A DNA stretch of 64,000 nt. Source: Strigops habroptila (Eukaryota; Chordata; Aves; Psittaciformes; Psittacidae). The position numbers and the translations under genes are program-made. Position 1 is the first letter of the stretch, and the number at the start of each line of letters is the position of its first letter. The DNA lies in assembly GCF_004027225.2 (NCBI RefSeq), contig NC_044297.2, positions 4,856,047 to 4,920,046 of the forward strand, in the 5' to 3' direction. Below the pieces are notes generated by a model. That model saw nothing but the letters and a program-made list of their open reading frames with translations, had not been told where the DNA came from and made no database searches. This document shows, one piece after another, positions 53,701-64,000 of this stretch.

Positions 53701-56700
53701 GCAGGAAGGTGAGATTGTAGCAGTGGGATAATCCACTTCTGCTGAAGCTGCCTGTGAAACCCTTCTTTACTTTTATAGAGGAAAATCGAATCCAGAAAAC
53801 AAGAAAACTCATCATTTCATTTCCCAGGATTTCAGTGTGCTCACGGGATTTTAATGGTATTAATTATTATTTAATTTGTGCTTTGGCAATTCATTGGCGC
53901 TGAGCTCTGCTTGAACAGCCAGCCAGCAATGCTCAGTCTGCTTTTGCATTACCATCCATCCTGCTGGCCTCCAGCCCTTCCTCTTGGGTACCCATCCATC
54001 TCCCCATCCCATCTACCCTTCCTCCCGGGTACCCATCCCATCCAAAGCAGCCTGACATCTCCTTGTTGTCCTTCTCCTCCTTTATTCTATTTTCTTTTTA
54101 ATCTCTGGCTAGTAGACCTTAAAGCTCAATCTGTTGCATGTGTCTCTGGGTGCTATTTGTCTGTATGGGTGGGAACAGCTGAGTAAAGGGCTGCCAGGAT
54201 CATCAGCTTGGAGTTACAAAGCAGAGGAGCTGGTCCCTCCCGGGTGGCCCTGGATACAGGAGTATCCCTGCATCCCACCCCAGTGCAAGCATCTCTCCAT
54301 CCCTGTGCGAGCATCTCTCCATCCCCATGTGAGCATCCCTTCATCCCTGTGCGAGCATCCCTCCATCCCTGTGCGAGCATCCCTCCATCCCTGTGCGAGC
54401 ATCTCTCCATCCCTGTGCGAGCATCTCTCCATCCCTGTGCAAGCATCTCTCCATCCCCATGTGAGCATCCCTTCATCCCTGTGCGAGCATCCCTCCATCC
54501 CCCTCCATCCCTGCCAGCTGCAGCCCCACTTCCCCAGATAATGAGAGTGAGTTTAAAAAACTTAAAGCCTCTTCCTGCACGCTGGTGACTGACACAAATG
54601 GAGTTCATATTTAATCATCTGTTAACTCGTTGTCTATTATAGCTCTTTAATAGCACCATAGATATTCTTAATGAAGCATGATTTAAGGTATTTACAGCTC
54701 TAGGACCGACAGACATCACTCACAGTGTGCAGGTAATGAGGCGTAAAACAGCTCTGGAAACCGTAAAAATGGGAGAGAGAGAGTGAGGAGGGAGCAGCAG
54801 CGAGGAGTTGGGAGCGGAATTGTGCCGGGTTTGTTTTAAAATGTTTAGGCATTTAAAGTCATTTCAGCTTTCCCGAGGTGTCTGGGAGCGCAGAGTTCAG
54901 CAATTCCCGGTGCTGGTAACCCCTGCTGTGCCGGGAATGGGCTCAGCCTTCATGCTCCCAGGCTGGGACAGTGGCCACGGCAGCTCCTTCCCTTGCAGGG
55001 ATGGGAGGAAGTGGTACAAACCCCTTTGAGGGTCCCCAAGGGCCGTGTGGGTGCATGAGCTCTTCCAGAAGTGATGCCCCAAAGCAAAACCTGGCTCTTT
55101 TGGGGTGCATTTGCCCTCAGTGGTGCTGGTTGCTTTGCCCACTCAGTGGCTTACGGTGGGGACCGATGACCATTTCCTTTGCCCACTTACAGATGCTACC
55201 CCGTGCCATCCTGTTGGGTGTTTAGTTGGGTATTTTTTCCCCCTTTTTCCCCTCCCCCCAAAAATAATAAAAAGGAAAAAATCCCACCCAAAGCCCGAGC
55301 CAAGATTTGAAAATAATTTGTGACGGAGGTGCCATTCTGCATCAAAATATTGTGTAGGAAATGTCAAATGTCACCAACCCATGTGTCCCCCCGTGTGATA
55401 GTAATTGGGTTGGAAGGCTGCGCTCTGCCACCGCGGCCGCTCGCTGCCGCCTCCTCCTCCTCACTTCCCTCGAGTTCATCCCTGTTCCCTGCCTGCGGAG
55501 CAGCTCTGCCGGCCCCGCATCCCCAACCCAGGGACAAGCACTCATTAGCTTGTCCCCGAAGCCGTGTGTCCAAATGGCAATAAATAGCTACTGGGACGGA
55601 GGGGGGGGATGAAGCAACAGCTCGGAAGGGATTTGGGGTGTTAATTCCCTTTTTGCTGGTTTCTCTTTTGTTTTCTGGGTTTCTGTTCCGGCTGGAGGAT
55701 GGGCAGCGGTGGGGCTGGAATGTGTCACCCCATTCCCCTGATGTGTGGTGCTCGGTTTGCAGGTGATGATGATGGTGATCATGATGGCGATGATTTAGAT
55801 GGACCTCAATTCTGGGGAAACCCAGGGTGTGATCTGCAGTGGGGTCTCTGAGCGAGGAAGCACAACCTGTTGCTCTTCTCCCTCCCCAAAAGTGATGCAG
55901 AACCTCTTACAGACTTCTATTTACATCATCATGGACCCCTTGGAAAGGTTTATCCCACTTTCCCACTGGATTACATTAAGTGTGTAACACACCCATTGCA
56001 GTTCTCTTGCGAGGAGCTGGTTTATTCTGCTACGGGAGAAAACAAACTCTTCTCCTTTCGTAGCAAACAAACCATTCTTCAAGGCATTCCAAGGCCTTCA
56101 TTTGGGAACAGCCCCTTAACATGCTCGCTTTAACAACCCGGGATTAATCCGTTCTCATTAGAACATTAGGCTGCATAAATATTTGGCCAGTTTCGCTAGG
56201 GCAAGCCCCGGGGGAGAGCCAAGGGATGAGGAGAGCTGCAGAGTGCTGGAAAGTCAATGAAGTTCCCTTTGGCAGCACAGGGCTGGGGATGGAGCTGGGT
56301 CGAGCCTTCAGAAAGTGCTGCTTGTCCCCTTGGGCAAGTCCTGCGGAGCAGGGTTAATATTTGCTGACCTGTTTGTTTGCAAGGGGAGAAAGAGTGTGGA
56401 AGTGGCGAGGTGCTGGTTTAAAATAAGAAGGTGAAACCCTGCGATGCTCAGCAACAATTTCCCAAAGGCGCAAGAACGGACTCTGTTGCAAACAGTTCTT
56501 TGCCTGTCTCACCCCCCCATGCTGTTAGCCACCGAGGAAGGAGCTAGAATCTCTCCTTGGCGAAGCGTCAGCAGCAGAATTGCTAACTATGTGCCCGTTA
56601 TAGAAACTTTTTAGTACTGGGGACAAGCCAAGAAAAGAGCCCAGATTGACTCTCAGCTCTCAGCTGGTGCTCGCAGCACTTCCACCTCGCAGGAGGAGCA

Positions 56701-59700
56701 GCACTGCTTTGACTCTTGCACCGGAGGGATGCAGGCTGGACCCTCGAGCCATCACCCTGAAGAGCCAGGATGATATTTCCCAGGATGCTGGGCTCCCTGC
56801 CCATCCCGGCGCTCCTGCCCCACTCCAGCAGGTTGCTTTGAGTATCTTTAGATGCTCGGGATGCGGTTCAGGATGCATTGCCACATTCCATCTCTGCACC
56901 AAAGGGACTGGCCAACCTTGTTCTGCATCATCTCGTGCCATCAGTCACCCTGATTGCAGTGAGATACTGTAGCCTATTGCAATGAAGAGCTTCAGCCCCT
57001 GGGGAGGCAGAGGGACTTCTGGCTCTGATACCATCTTAATCTGTCGATGCTGTGGTTTACTTCTGCAGCAGCTCCCTACCTTATACAATCACGGAATGGT
57101 TTGGGTTGGAAGGGACCTTAAAGCTCATCCAGCTGCAACCCCCTGCCACGGGCAGGGACACCTTCCACTAGAGCAGGTTGCTCCAAGCCCCTGTGTCCAA
57201 CCTGGCCTTGAACGCTGCCAGGGATGGGGCAGCCACAACTTCCTCTCTTGGCACATTCCTTAGCAGCTGTAAAAGATGGCAATAGGTCAAGGGGAAATCT
57301 CACTTATTCCCTTGGTGAGGGGCTGGGTGCTACCAGTGGCTTTTGCTGTGAGCAGTGTGACAGCTCCTGCTCCGGGAGGAACAGTTCCAAGGGATGGACA
57401 AGGTGGGGAGGATCCAGATGGACTTTCCAAAACCAACCAAATCCATTTCTATCCTGTGCTGGGAAGCAGGCACCAGGCTGGGGCCTGGCTGGGGCTTTGC
57501 CAGTTTGCCTTAGTTTTGGGATTGAATTCCTAAGGTGAGTGGGACCAGCAAAGCTGGGCACCATCCGGATTCCCTTCACCAGCAGGAGAAGGTGCATTTC
57601 ACGCCGAGTTTCTCCATGCCCTGCAGCAGGCATGCCAACGGGATGGGGCTTTGCTCTGGCTCCATCCACAGCCAAGTGTAGGCATTCCTGGTAGGACACA
57701 GCCCCACGGCTGCCCTGGCGCTGCCGAAAACGCTGGGGCTCTGCATGTGTGCTGCTTCCATGTGTGCTGGTTTCCAAGGAAACCACTTGCTCTACATGTG
57801 TGTCGCTTAACACCCTATTTGCTTTCATTTGGATAAGTCTCTAATTCCTTTGCAGCCCCGGCTCCGCGGGATCTGTAGAGCTGTGTGTGTATCCTCAGCG
57901 CACAAATCCCTCTCCTGCCTGCCTGCCTCTTGCAAAGTCCCTGCCTGCTCGGAGCTACTTTCCTAAACCTGTGCCTAATTGGAATAGCTGCTTCTTCCTG
58001 CAGGAATAACGGGATATATCACGGCTGCTTCCCTCTAGAAACAATTAGCAGGGAAAACACGACGCGCTGTCATCTGCCACCGGCTCTGCCGCTTTGGCTC
58101 CGTTTCGGGTGTTGAAGCAGGGCAGGATGCCTGAGCCCAGGGATGTGGGGTGCAGAACTGGGGGGGAAGCAATGCATCCAGCTGCAGCACTGACCCCTTG
58201 GGGAAGGCAGCAGCTCGTGGTGATGGTTAAAGGTTAATTGTTAAAGGCCTGGTGAGAGGAATGGCTGGGAGAGCAGGGAAGGGGGACCCTTGGAAGCGGG
58301 GACCCTTGGAAGGGTGACACTTGGAAAGGTAACCTATGTATGAGCCCAGTGGTGACCCTATTGGTGTGACACTGGTGGGACACACTGTGTCCCACACGCC
58401 AGCAGCTCCTCGGTGCCCTGGGCTGAGCAGGAAAGGGTGACAAGGTGTTGGGGGTGCTTTGTTACCCCTAATTTTCAGCTGTGCTAACCCAAGATGGCTT
58501 GTTCTTCCCTCTCCCCCTGCAATGTAAGATGCTGCCCGTATTTTCTGCTCTAAACCCGCTTTCCTCCTTTACAAAGCTCCCCGGGGCTGGTTGATGCTTG
58601 TAAAGCTGAGCAGCTCTCATGTCACTCTGGGCTGGCTCCTGTTTGGAGCCCTGACAGCAGCTAATGCTGTTAGCCTGTGTCGAGGAGGGATTTCAGCATT
58701 AAAATACCCCCAGCACTTGGGCTGCTCCATTGCTTGCAAGGAAAGACCAGCCCAAACCCACCCAACCTGCATCTGGGGACAGGGGTCTGAGGGTTTGCCT
58801 GGATTTGGGCGTGATTTTGGGGTGATGGGGGGGATTGGTGCAGCTCGGCTGCTCACATGGGATGCGGCAGCACCTAAGCACCGGGAGATTAACTCGGGTC
58901 GTGGAGGGCTTTGCTATCTTTAGGTGGAAGGTGAAGGATTGTGCCTCTCAGGGTGGCCTGCAGGTGATGAGAGAGGAAAATCCCTTGGTCCCAGCCTGGG
59001 GGGGGGGCCGCTGACCCCAGCTCCCATCCCTGTGGGGGTCTGGCCTCGCCAGCACCTTTCTAGGCCACAATCTGTCCTGCATTGTGAGCCTGCTGTTAAC
59101 TTCACTTGCACTCTATTCTCATGTTTGCTGTTATTTTTTAACACTTCTTTTTTTCCCCTCTTCCCCCCCCCCCCCCCCCCCCCCCTTTTTTCTTGCATAA
59201 AAGCACTACCCTCTCCCCAGAGCCTGCCTGGAGCGAAGGCATGGTCTGTACAACTGCAATTATTTCCAAGAACAGATGGAGTGAGGAGCAGAAAGTCTGT
59301 TAATAGTAATAGAAATGCTACATGTTAACCTGGACAGCACACGATGACAGTCCCATGACTACACGTTCTGTTCCCACCAGCTGGGCTCCCGAGCAGAGAC
59401 GAGAGCTTCAGAAGCGCCGCGCTCGGCTCCGCACCCTCCCCAAAGTTAGAGCTCAAATTCCTTCACACTTCCAGCGCAGGGATTTTGGGTTGTTTTGGGC
59501 TGCTTCTCCCCCCTCCTCCTCCTTCCCATTAAGCGCCGGTGAGGAATAATGCTGGGTTTTATCTGGGATGCTCGCAGGGATGCAGCTGTGAGGAGCATGG
59601 GGAGGGAGGTGGCAGCTCTGCTCCAAGGTCCTCATGCAGCAGCAGCATCACAACCCGTTTTCCATGAACACATCTGCATGCATAACCCCCTGCAATGCAA

Positions 59701-61696
59701 ATCATGGAATGGTTTGGGTTGGAAAGGAGGGACCTTAAAGCTCATCCAGCTCCAACCCCTGCCACGGGCAGGGACACCTTTCACTACAGCAGGTTTCTCC
59801 AAGCCCTGTCCAACCTGGCCTTGAGCGCTGCCAGGGATGAAGTGCTGATCCAGGCAGGAATTGCTGCACCAGGGCAGCAGTTCCTTGCTGGCTGTGCTCC
59901 CAGGCAGGGCGGTTGCGTGAGTTTGGGATTTTCTCAGTGACTGTTGCAAACCATTTGCTAAATGGGTTGAAATCCTGGTTTTCTGGTTAAACCCGTGCTT
60001 GGTGCAGAGATGGGGGCTGCAGGAGGGGCTGCACCATGCCCGGCACCACTGGGCTGCAAAGGGAAGGGGCTACAGTGAATATGGAGGTATGGAAAAACCC
60101 CAGCGCTTGATTGCCCCATCTGCCTCAACAGGGGTTGGGAAATAAGGCAAAAGGGTTGTCTCAGCCCCTTTCACCAGTCTCTCTGAGAAAATCCCTGCCT
60201 GGTTTCACAAGCGACCAGGGGATTTAGGCACAGAGCTCCGGCTAATTTCGGTGGGAATTGCATGGCTAAATCCTCCAGCCCTTTATGAAACCTCAGCCTC
60301 GGGCAGGCTGGAGCAGTGCATGGCACCGCTGGCGAGCTGACAGATGCACCTGGAGGTTTTATTAGGATATAGATCCCTTAATCTGGGTGCTTGCAGGATA
60401 AGCTGGTGCCTGAGGTCCTGCCAAATCCTTTGAGATCAGCAGGTTTTCTATCCACAGCCTCCAGAGGTCACTTCAAACCCAGCTCCATCCTCAAGGGACC
60501 AAAATATCCACTTTGTCTCATAGCACTGGTGGTACCTTTGGGTGCTGGACACCCTCAGTGGGGACCTGGGGTTGGCTTTGGGGTCTTAACCAGCATCATC
60601 TGTGAGTCCTGCTCTCTTTGCCCAGTTGCCATCACCCAGAGAGGTACCTGGGTGCATGGCGAGGCAGCGGCTTTGCCTTCTTGCAGCACCCGTGGAGCAT
60701 CTTTTGATTAGTTTGGGGTTTGTTAGGTAGAGCTGAACTCCATGCAACCACCCCCATGGAGGCTGGGTTTTCCAGCCTGTCCCCAGCCACCACCCCAGGG
60801 CTGGGGCTGCATTTGGATCCTAGAAATACCTCATTCTCCTCTCCAGGGACTGCAGCCCTCAGCAGAAAGTCCCCTGTGCTGTGGTGCGTCACTGCCCTGC
60901 ACCGCTGTAGGATGTGGTTAGAGGATGGATGGCAGGGGAGGAAATTCTCTTTGATGCCTTTTATTTGGAGGTAGCAGAAACCTGCCTTGGGCTTCTTCTG
61001 TTCGAAGAGGTTTAGATCGTCCTGAGTGGGTTTGTGGGCCTTGTGTTCCCCTGCTGCATGTTCATCTTTCACATTCTGACCATAGACTCATGGAATGTTT
61101 TTTGTTGGAAGGGACCTTAAAGCTCCTCCAGCTCCAGCCCCCTGCCCCGGGCAGGGACACCTTCCACTAGAGCAGGTTGCTCCAAGCCCCTGTGTCCAAC
61201 CTGGCCTTGAACACTGCCAGGGATGGGGCAGCCACAGCTTCTCTGGGCACCCTGTGCCAGCGCCTCAGCACCCTCACAGGGAAGAGCTTCTGCCTCAGAG
61301 CTCATCTCAGTCTCCCCTCTGGCAGGTTAAAGCCCTTGTCCTGTCCCTACAGGCCCTTGTCCAAAGCCCCTTTCCAGGACTGCAGGAGGTTCTCCCCAGA
61401 GCGCAGCAGAGGGGGAAGATCTTCTTTGGATGGTGTATTTTGCATTAATGTAGACATTAATACGTGTGTGCATGGGAAAGTGTCAAAAGAAAACATATCT
61501 GGGGGGCTGATAAAGCTCCTTGAGGGCTGCTCCTCGCTCACAGGGTGCACACTCCCAGTCCCACATGCCATGCTCACAGCTCTCTCCTCTCTTGCAGAAC
61601 AAGAAGTACGTGCTGATGCTGGTGGACCCCGATGTTCCCAGCAGAGCCAACCCCAAGAACCGCTTCTGGAGGCACTGGTTGGTCACCGACATCCCA
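32599..61696 (+). CDS. PEBP4: PEBP4: secreted phosphatidylethanolamine-binding protein family member, 3'-partial
   Basis: A PEBP/RKIP-family protein with an N-terminal signal peptide, secreted or lysosomal in mammals, reported to affect apoptosis and MAPK signalling. Coding exons in the window are 32599-32723, 33690-33822 and 61598-61696 (119 codons). Seen: signal peptide MKLLGALLLATLLTG; LFCRGDLEVIYPELGDVGC, close to human PEBP4; cysteines that may pair; and the family signature DPDVPSRANP followed by FWRHWLVTDI. The ATG is preceded after six bases by a strong acceptor (CCCCACAG), so a non-coding exon should exist upstream. The third intron boundary is in phase 0. The exons for the rest of the PEBP fold lie beyond the right edge. 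Confidence 0.93.
32724..33689 (+). other. PEBP4 intron after the signal-peptide exon
   Basis: No repeat or exon is seen. Confidence 0.6.
33690..33822 (+). CDS. PEBP4: PEBP4 second coding exon
   Basis: It encodes GDLEVIYPELGDVGC, SYIPKCHQYRQRIS and RYPQADK, ending in phase 0 at AAG|GTGAGT. Confidence 0.93.
34186..34453 (+). repeat. CR1 LINE 3' end
   Basis: Sense copy in the large PEBP4 intron ending CCCTTCAACCCAAACCATCC. Confidence 0.9.
37075..37460. promoter_or_regulatory. Candidate regulatory island in the PEBP4 intron
   Basis: A/T-rich sequence interrupted by GGCGCGCC, with GGGGATCAAATCGATGG (a TCF/LEF-like core) and TTTATTTGC / CTTTATAAAA stretches. It differs from its GC-rich surroundings. 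Function is inferred only. Confidence 0.3.
39190..39420. promoter_or_regulatory. Candidate regulatory island with facing TCF/LEF-like cores
   Basis: CTTTGATCCC and, some 20 bases on, AATCAAAG in an A/T-rich, low-CpG block with GACAAAG and GACAATTAG nearby. Confidence 0.3.
40892..40960 (-). repeat. CR1 LINE 3' tail of a second subfamily
   Basis: ATAGAATCATAGAATAG and AAAGGACCTTAAGATCATCT mark a CR1 3' end that differs from the dominant subfamily here. The inner boundary is uncertain. Confidence 0.7.
43180..43990. promoter_or_regulatory. Candidate regulatory island in the PEBP4 intron
   Basis: An A/T-rich block with TTAACCGG, AATCGAAATAATT and CATCAAATGCATTTTCATT. No ORF in it resembles a known protein. 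Confidence 0.25.
45882..45957. repeat. Two (CA)n microsatellites
   Basis: Runs at 45882-45898 and 45934-45957, separated by about 35 bases. Confidence 0.9.
46588..46830. repeat. Irregular GAGCATCC tandem repeat
   Basis: More than ten copies of TCTGAGCATCC or CCAAGCATCC separated by short variable spacers. Confidence 0.85.
47535..47620. promoter_or_regulatory. Paired AP-1 sites in the PEBP4 intron
   Basis: TGAGTCA at 47555-47561 and TGACTCA at 47566-47572, eleven bases start to start, followed by ATAATTATAAT. Confidence 0.4.
49930..50270. promoter_or_regulatory. Candidate regulatory island with octamer motif
   Basis: ATGCAAAT (49944-49951) begins an A/T-rich block holding GATAATCTG, TTATCACA and AATCAATTAAAA. 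Confidence 0.3.
51060..51330. promoter_or_regulatory. Candidate regulatory island in the PEBP4 intron
   Basis: Contains ATGTGACAGATGTTAATCGC, GGATCGATAACCCC and TTTTATACAAGG among A/T-rich sequence. Confidence 0.25.
54283..54502. repeat. 22-bp minisatellite, ten units
   Basis: Units of the form GTGCGAGCATCTCTCCATCC plus two bases, at an exact 22-base spacing. Units 2-4 and 8-10 share the same order of variants. Confidence 0.92.
54540..54780. promoter_or_regulatory. Candidate regulatory island next to the minisatellite
   Basis: A/T-rich with ATTTAATCATCTGTTAACTC and CTCTTTAATAGCACC; it begins directly after the 22-bp repeat. Confidence 0.25.
57086..57240 (-). repeat. CR1 LINE 3' end fragment
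   Basis: AATCACGGAATGGTTTGGGT through AGGGATGGGGCAGCCACAAC, the same subfamily as the 4201 copy. Confidence 0.88.
59163..59185. repeat. Poly-C run of 23
   Basis: Uninterrupted C run flanked by T-rich sequence; G-quadruplex-prone on the minus strand. Confidence 0.95.
59699..59840 (-). repeat. CR1 LINE 3' end fragment
   Basis: AATCATGGAATGG… through GGCCTTGAGCGCTGCCAGGG, with a small insertion near the tail. Confidence 0.88.
61081..61378 (-). repeat. CR1 LINE 3' end
   Basis: About 300 bases of the main subfamily, ending about 220 bases before the third PEBP4 coding exon. Confidence 0.9.
61598..61696 (+). CDS. PEBP4: PEBP4 third coding exon (PEBP signature)
   Basis: 33 whole codons: NKKYVLMLVDPDVPSRA then KNRFWRHWLVTDIP. 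DPDVPSR is the ligand-pocket signature of the PEBP family. Confidence 0.95.
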
Positions 61697-62329
61697 GTGA
61701 GTCCCCACCGCCGGGTCCGGGTGTTGGGGTCCCAGCAGCTCCGGGCATTCCCAAGCTCTGGGGTTGCATTGTGTGTTCCTGCCCTTGGAGGGTTGGTTTC
61801 CCATGGGATGTGCGTCTCTGTCGGTACGGCAGCATCTTGGTGAAATCCCAAAGGATGAGCGTTTGCGAGAGAAATGTAAATGGTGCTCGGCGTGTAGGTA
61901 GGGGAGTGCTTCCTCAGGCTATATAGAGCAAAGCTAGTCCAAAAATATTGCTGCTTGGGTTTTTTCCTCCTTCTTCTTCTTCTTCTAAGGAAATGCTGAA
62001 AAAACCCTGCTTTGAATGCTCCGCACCACCAGTTTGCTCTGCAGAGACACCAGTGTTTCAACCAGCTCTTGCACCCTTTGGTTTTTGGGGTTGAGAAAAG
62101 CAGTTTTGGTGAATGTGGTGCCAAATTTTACCTTTCATTTATTTTTTGGGGTGAGAAAAACATTTCCAAGCCAGGGAAGCAAACGGGGGGGAAATGGGTT
62201 TGGGCTGAATTCCTGCTGCATCCCAGTTCTAACATCCCAGTGTCTGCAGGACAAACGGACACGATCTCGCTGGTTTGCTTCCAGAAAGCTTTTGGAAGAT
62301 CAGGTTGTTCCTTGGCTGCTTGCTTTTAG

Positions 62330-62750
62330 CGTTCAAGAGATGAGGTGTTTGAGCCCTGTATCAATCTAGCAAATAATCTTAGTACTGAAGTCTAATTAAG
62401 ATATCAATTAATTTGCAGCGTGCATTTAACAAGAAATATCTCATCATTCTCCTCTATTATTCTCTGAAATTACTGCTAAGGGCTTTTTGTACAGATACCT
62501 TCATTAGGCTTTGTATTGTTAATGGGAATATTAAGCAAATTAAAATTGGATATTAATACTTCCCATGCAGTTCATAATTGGCTGAAAAATATAAAGTGTT
62601 GGGAAGAATTGCAGAGATTTGTGTACAGGGTTTGGGGGGTTTTATCCCTTAAATCCTTCGCAGGAACCTTCTGCATTTCTAACAACAGGGTCCTGAAAGT
62701 CTCTCATTAATTTTAATATTTACTAAATGCAAAGAAGCCCAAGCTCTTGT
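62330..62750. promoter_or_regulatory. A/T-rich island downstream of PEBP4 exon 3
   Basis: Contains TCTAATTAAGATATCAATTA and several TAAT cores; no exon is seen. Confidence 0.25.
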
Positions 62751-63108
62751 TTTCCTTTCTGTACACAGATCCTTGTGAGGCAGTTGCTGTGGCTAATTAT
62801 TGTGGGTTTCTTTCCTTTTTATTTGAGTATAAGATCATTGAAGAAGGGAAACGCAGGATTCAAACCAGTTCTCTGGTGCAAGTGAAAGGTGGTTTTTCTC
62901 CCCTGGCATCTGGGCGGTTCAGTTTGAAGCATAAAAGGTCAGAAAGCTCCTTGCTGGGTCATGCAGGAGGGGGAAAAAGGAGGTTTTGGAGAAGGAGAAG
63001 GGCTTTCCCATCTCCGGGTACCTTGTCTGTGGCAGGTCCAGGGCTGACCCCAACCGTTCCCCAACTGTTCCCCAACATTTCCTATCAGGAGATAAATATA
63101 TATATGTA

Positions 63109-63176
63109 TGAGCAGGGAGTTGGACTTGGTGATCCTTATGGGTCCCTTTCAACTTGAGATATTCTATGATTCTATC
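63109..63176 (+). repeat. CR1 LINE 3' tail with ATTCTATG octamer
   Basis: GTTGGACTTGGTGATCCTTA followed by GAGATATTCTATGATTCTAT, the typical CR1 3' octamer repeat. Confidence 0.85.
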
Positions 63177-63270
63177 ATATATTGTATATTAAATATAGAG
63201 ATGATATATAAAAATACAGATAATGATATATATATCCCATATATATATAGTGTGTATATATATCTCCCTC
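63172..63270. repeat. AT-rich simple repeat
   Basis: Degenerate ATATAT runs directly after the CR1 tail at 63109-63176, probably grown from it. Confidence 0.8.
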
Positions 63271-64000
63271 ACGTACCCGCACACATACATGCATATAAAT
63301 CTCCTTTGCACCATAAGACACCACCAATCCCAGCATGACCCTCGCAGGGCACCAGGACAGAACCATCTTGCCCCAGCCCTGTGGTCGGTCCCCAGTGTCC
63401 GGGATGCAGAGGAGGGGCTCCCAGCATCCTCCCTCCGGAGCACTCCCAAATCTCTTCCACGAAGCCGTCGGCTCCCCGGGCTCAGACACATGGTGTCTCG
63501 TTGAAATGCAGATCGTTGGGGGGTATATGGAAGTCTTGGCTCCGAGGAGCTTCAGCTGACAGGCTTATTTGCACACTGGCTCTAAAATAACCATGTAGGC
63601 TTTACATGACACCTTCTGTTGCTTTGGTGCAGAGAGGGGCTTGCAAGTGCCTTTCTCCAGGAGGGACGGGGCAGCCGGCACGATGGTTGGGGGCTGCGAA
63701 AGCAGCCCATCACCCCGGCATCACCCAGGCTTTGGCGTCCCCCAGGTTGGAGCGAGGCAGCCCTGGCAGCACTAAACCCCATTCTAGGTGCTGCAGTATG
63801 TTGGCACGTGCCCAAGGTTAGGTTTCGGCTCTCAATTTGCTTTCCCAGGTGGGTTTTTGGGGATGGAGCATCCCCATCCCAGCGGTGCCGCTCGCTGTTC
63901 CTTACCCGCCGCTGCTCCGATTGTCAAACACGAGAGATGCTTTCACTCCCATTCAAAATAATTTAAATAAAAATGTTGCTACAAAGTGGAATAATATCTT

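Larger units (their letters stand above)
33823..61597 (+). other. PEBP4 27.8 kb intron
   Basis: No coding exon is recognised. Holds CR1 copies (34186, 40892, 57086, 59699, 61081), two CA runs, a 22-bp minisatellite, a GAGCATC repeat, a 23-base C run, and several A/T-richer islands with transcription-factor motifs listed separately. The remaining sequence is GC-rich and featureless. Mammalian PEBP4 also has very large introns. Confidence 0.75.
61697..64000 (+). other. PEBP4 next intron, running off the right edge
   Basis: Contains an A/T-rich island (62330-62750), a CR1 tail (63109-63176) and an AT-rich simple repeat (63172-63270). No exon is seen. Confidence 0.6.

Noticed and set aside
54134..54588. 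ORFs with repeated SLHPCASISPS-type units
   Set aside because: Translation of the 22-bp minisatellite inside an intron; since 22 is not a multiple of 3 the peptide repeat is only 22 residues per 66 bases and has no known relative.
63066..63300. AT-rich stretch as a replication or matrix-attachment element
   Set aside because: Adjoins a CR1 tail and is better explained as simple-repeat growth.

Overview
The window is a piece of bird genome, most likely from a GC-rich microchromosome. Three multi-exon vertebrate genes can be read by hand-splicing, with consensus GT-AG junctions and consistent phases. They are separated by introns seeded with CR1 LINE 3' ends, the typical avian retroposon, and no mammalian-type SINE is visible. 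The gene order (death-domain TRAIL-receptor-like gene, RHOBTB2, PEBP4) is the one known from human 8p21.3, where EGR3 lies next beyond PEBP4. The main CR1 subfamily looks neoavian, possibly parrot, but that is a weak impression from memory.

Layout. 1-8150 (+): a TNFRSF10-family death receptor lacking only its first (signal peptide) exon. It has nine coding exons (3404-6851) with cysteine-rich repeats, one membrane span and a C-terminal death domain, then a 1.3 kb 3' UTR ending at an AATAAA. 8151-9455: spacer between two convergent genes. 9460-23580 (-): RHOBTB2. Nine coding exons (14540 down to 10202) encode a complete 736-residue Rho-like GTPase plus tandem BTB protein. A CpG-island promoter lies near 17.5-17.9 kb. 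A second, upstream TATA promoter near 23.57 kb feeds an extra coding exon (20510-20568) that adds 23 in-frame N-terminal residues. 23.6-32.6 kb: intergenic spacer between the head-to-head RHOBTB2 and PEBP4 genes, with a cluster of AP-1-like sites just upstream of the TATA promoter. 32599-64000 (+): PEBP4, of which three coding exons are present (signal peptide exon, second exon, and the exon with the DPDVPSR motif), separated by a 27.8 kb intron; the remaining exons lie beyond the right edge.

The three genes do not form a pathway. One encodes a death receptor at the cell surface, one a cullin-3-linked atypical GTPase and one a secreted or lysosomal PEBP-family protein. The points most worth pursuing are the alternative RHOBTB2 first exon and promoter, an overlapping upstream ORF in the CpG-island exon, and the AT-rich motif-bearing islands in the large PEBP4 intron, which could be long-range enhancers, perhaps for EGR3. 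I found no new kind of system; no RNA gene, CRISPR array or intact mobile element is visible.
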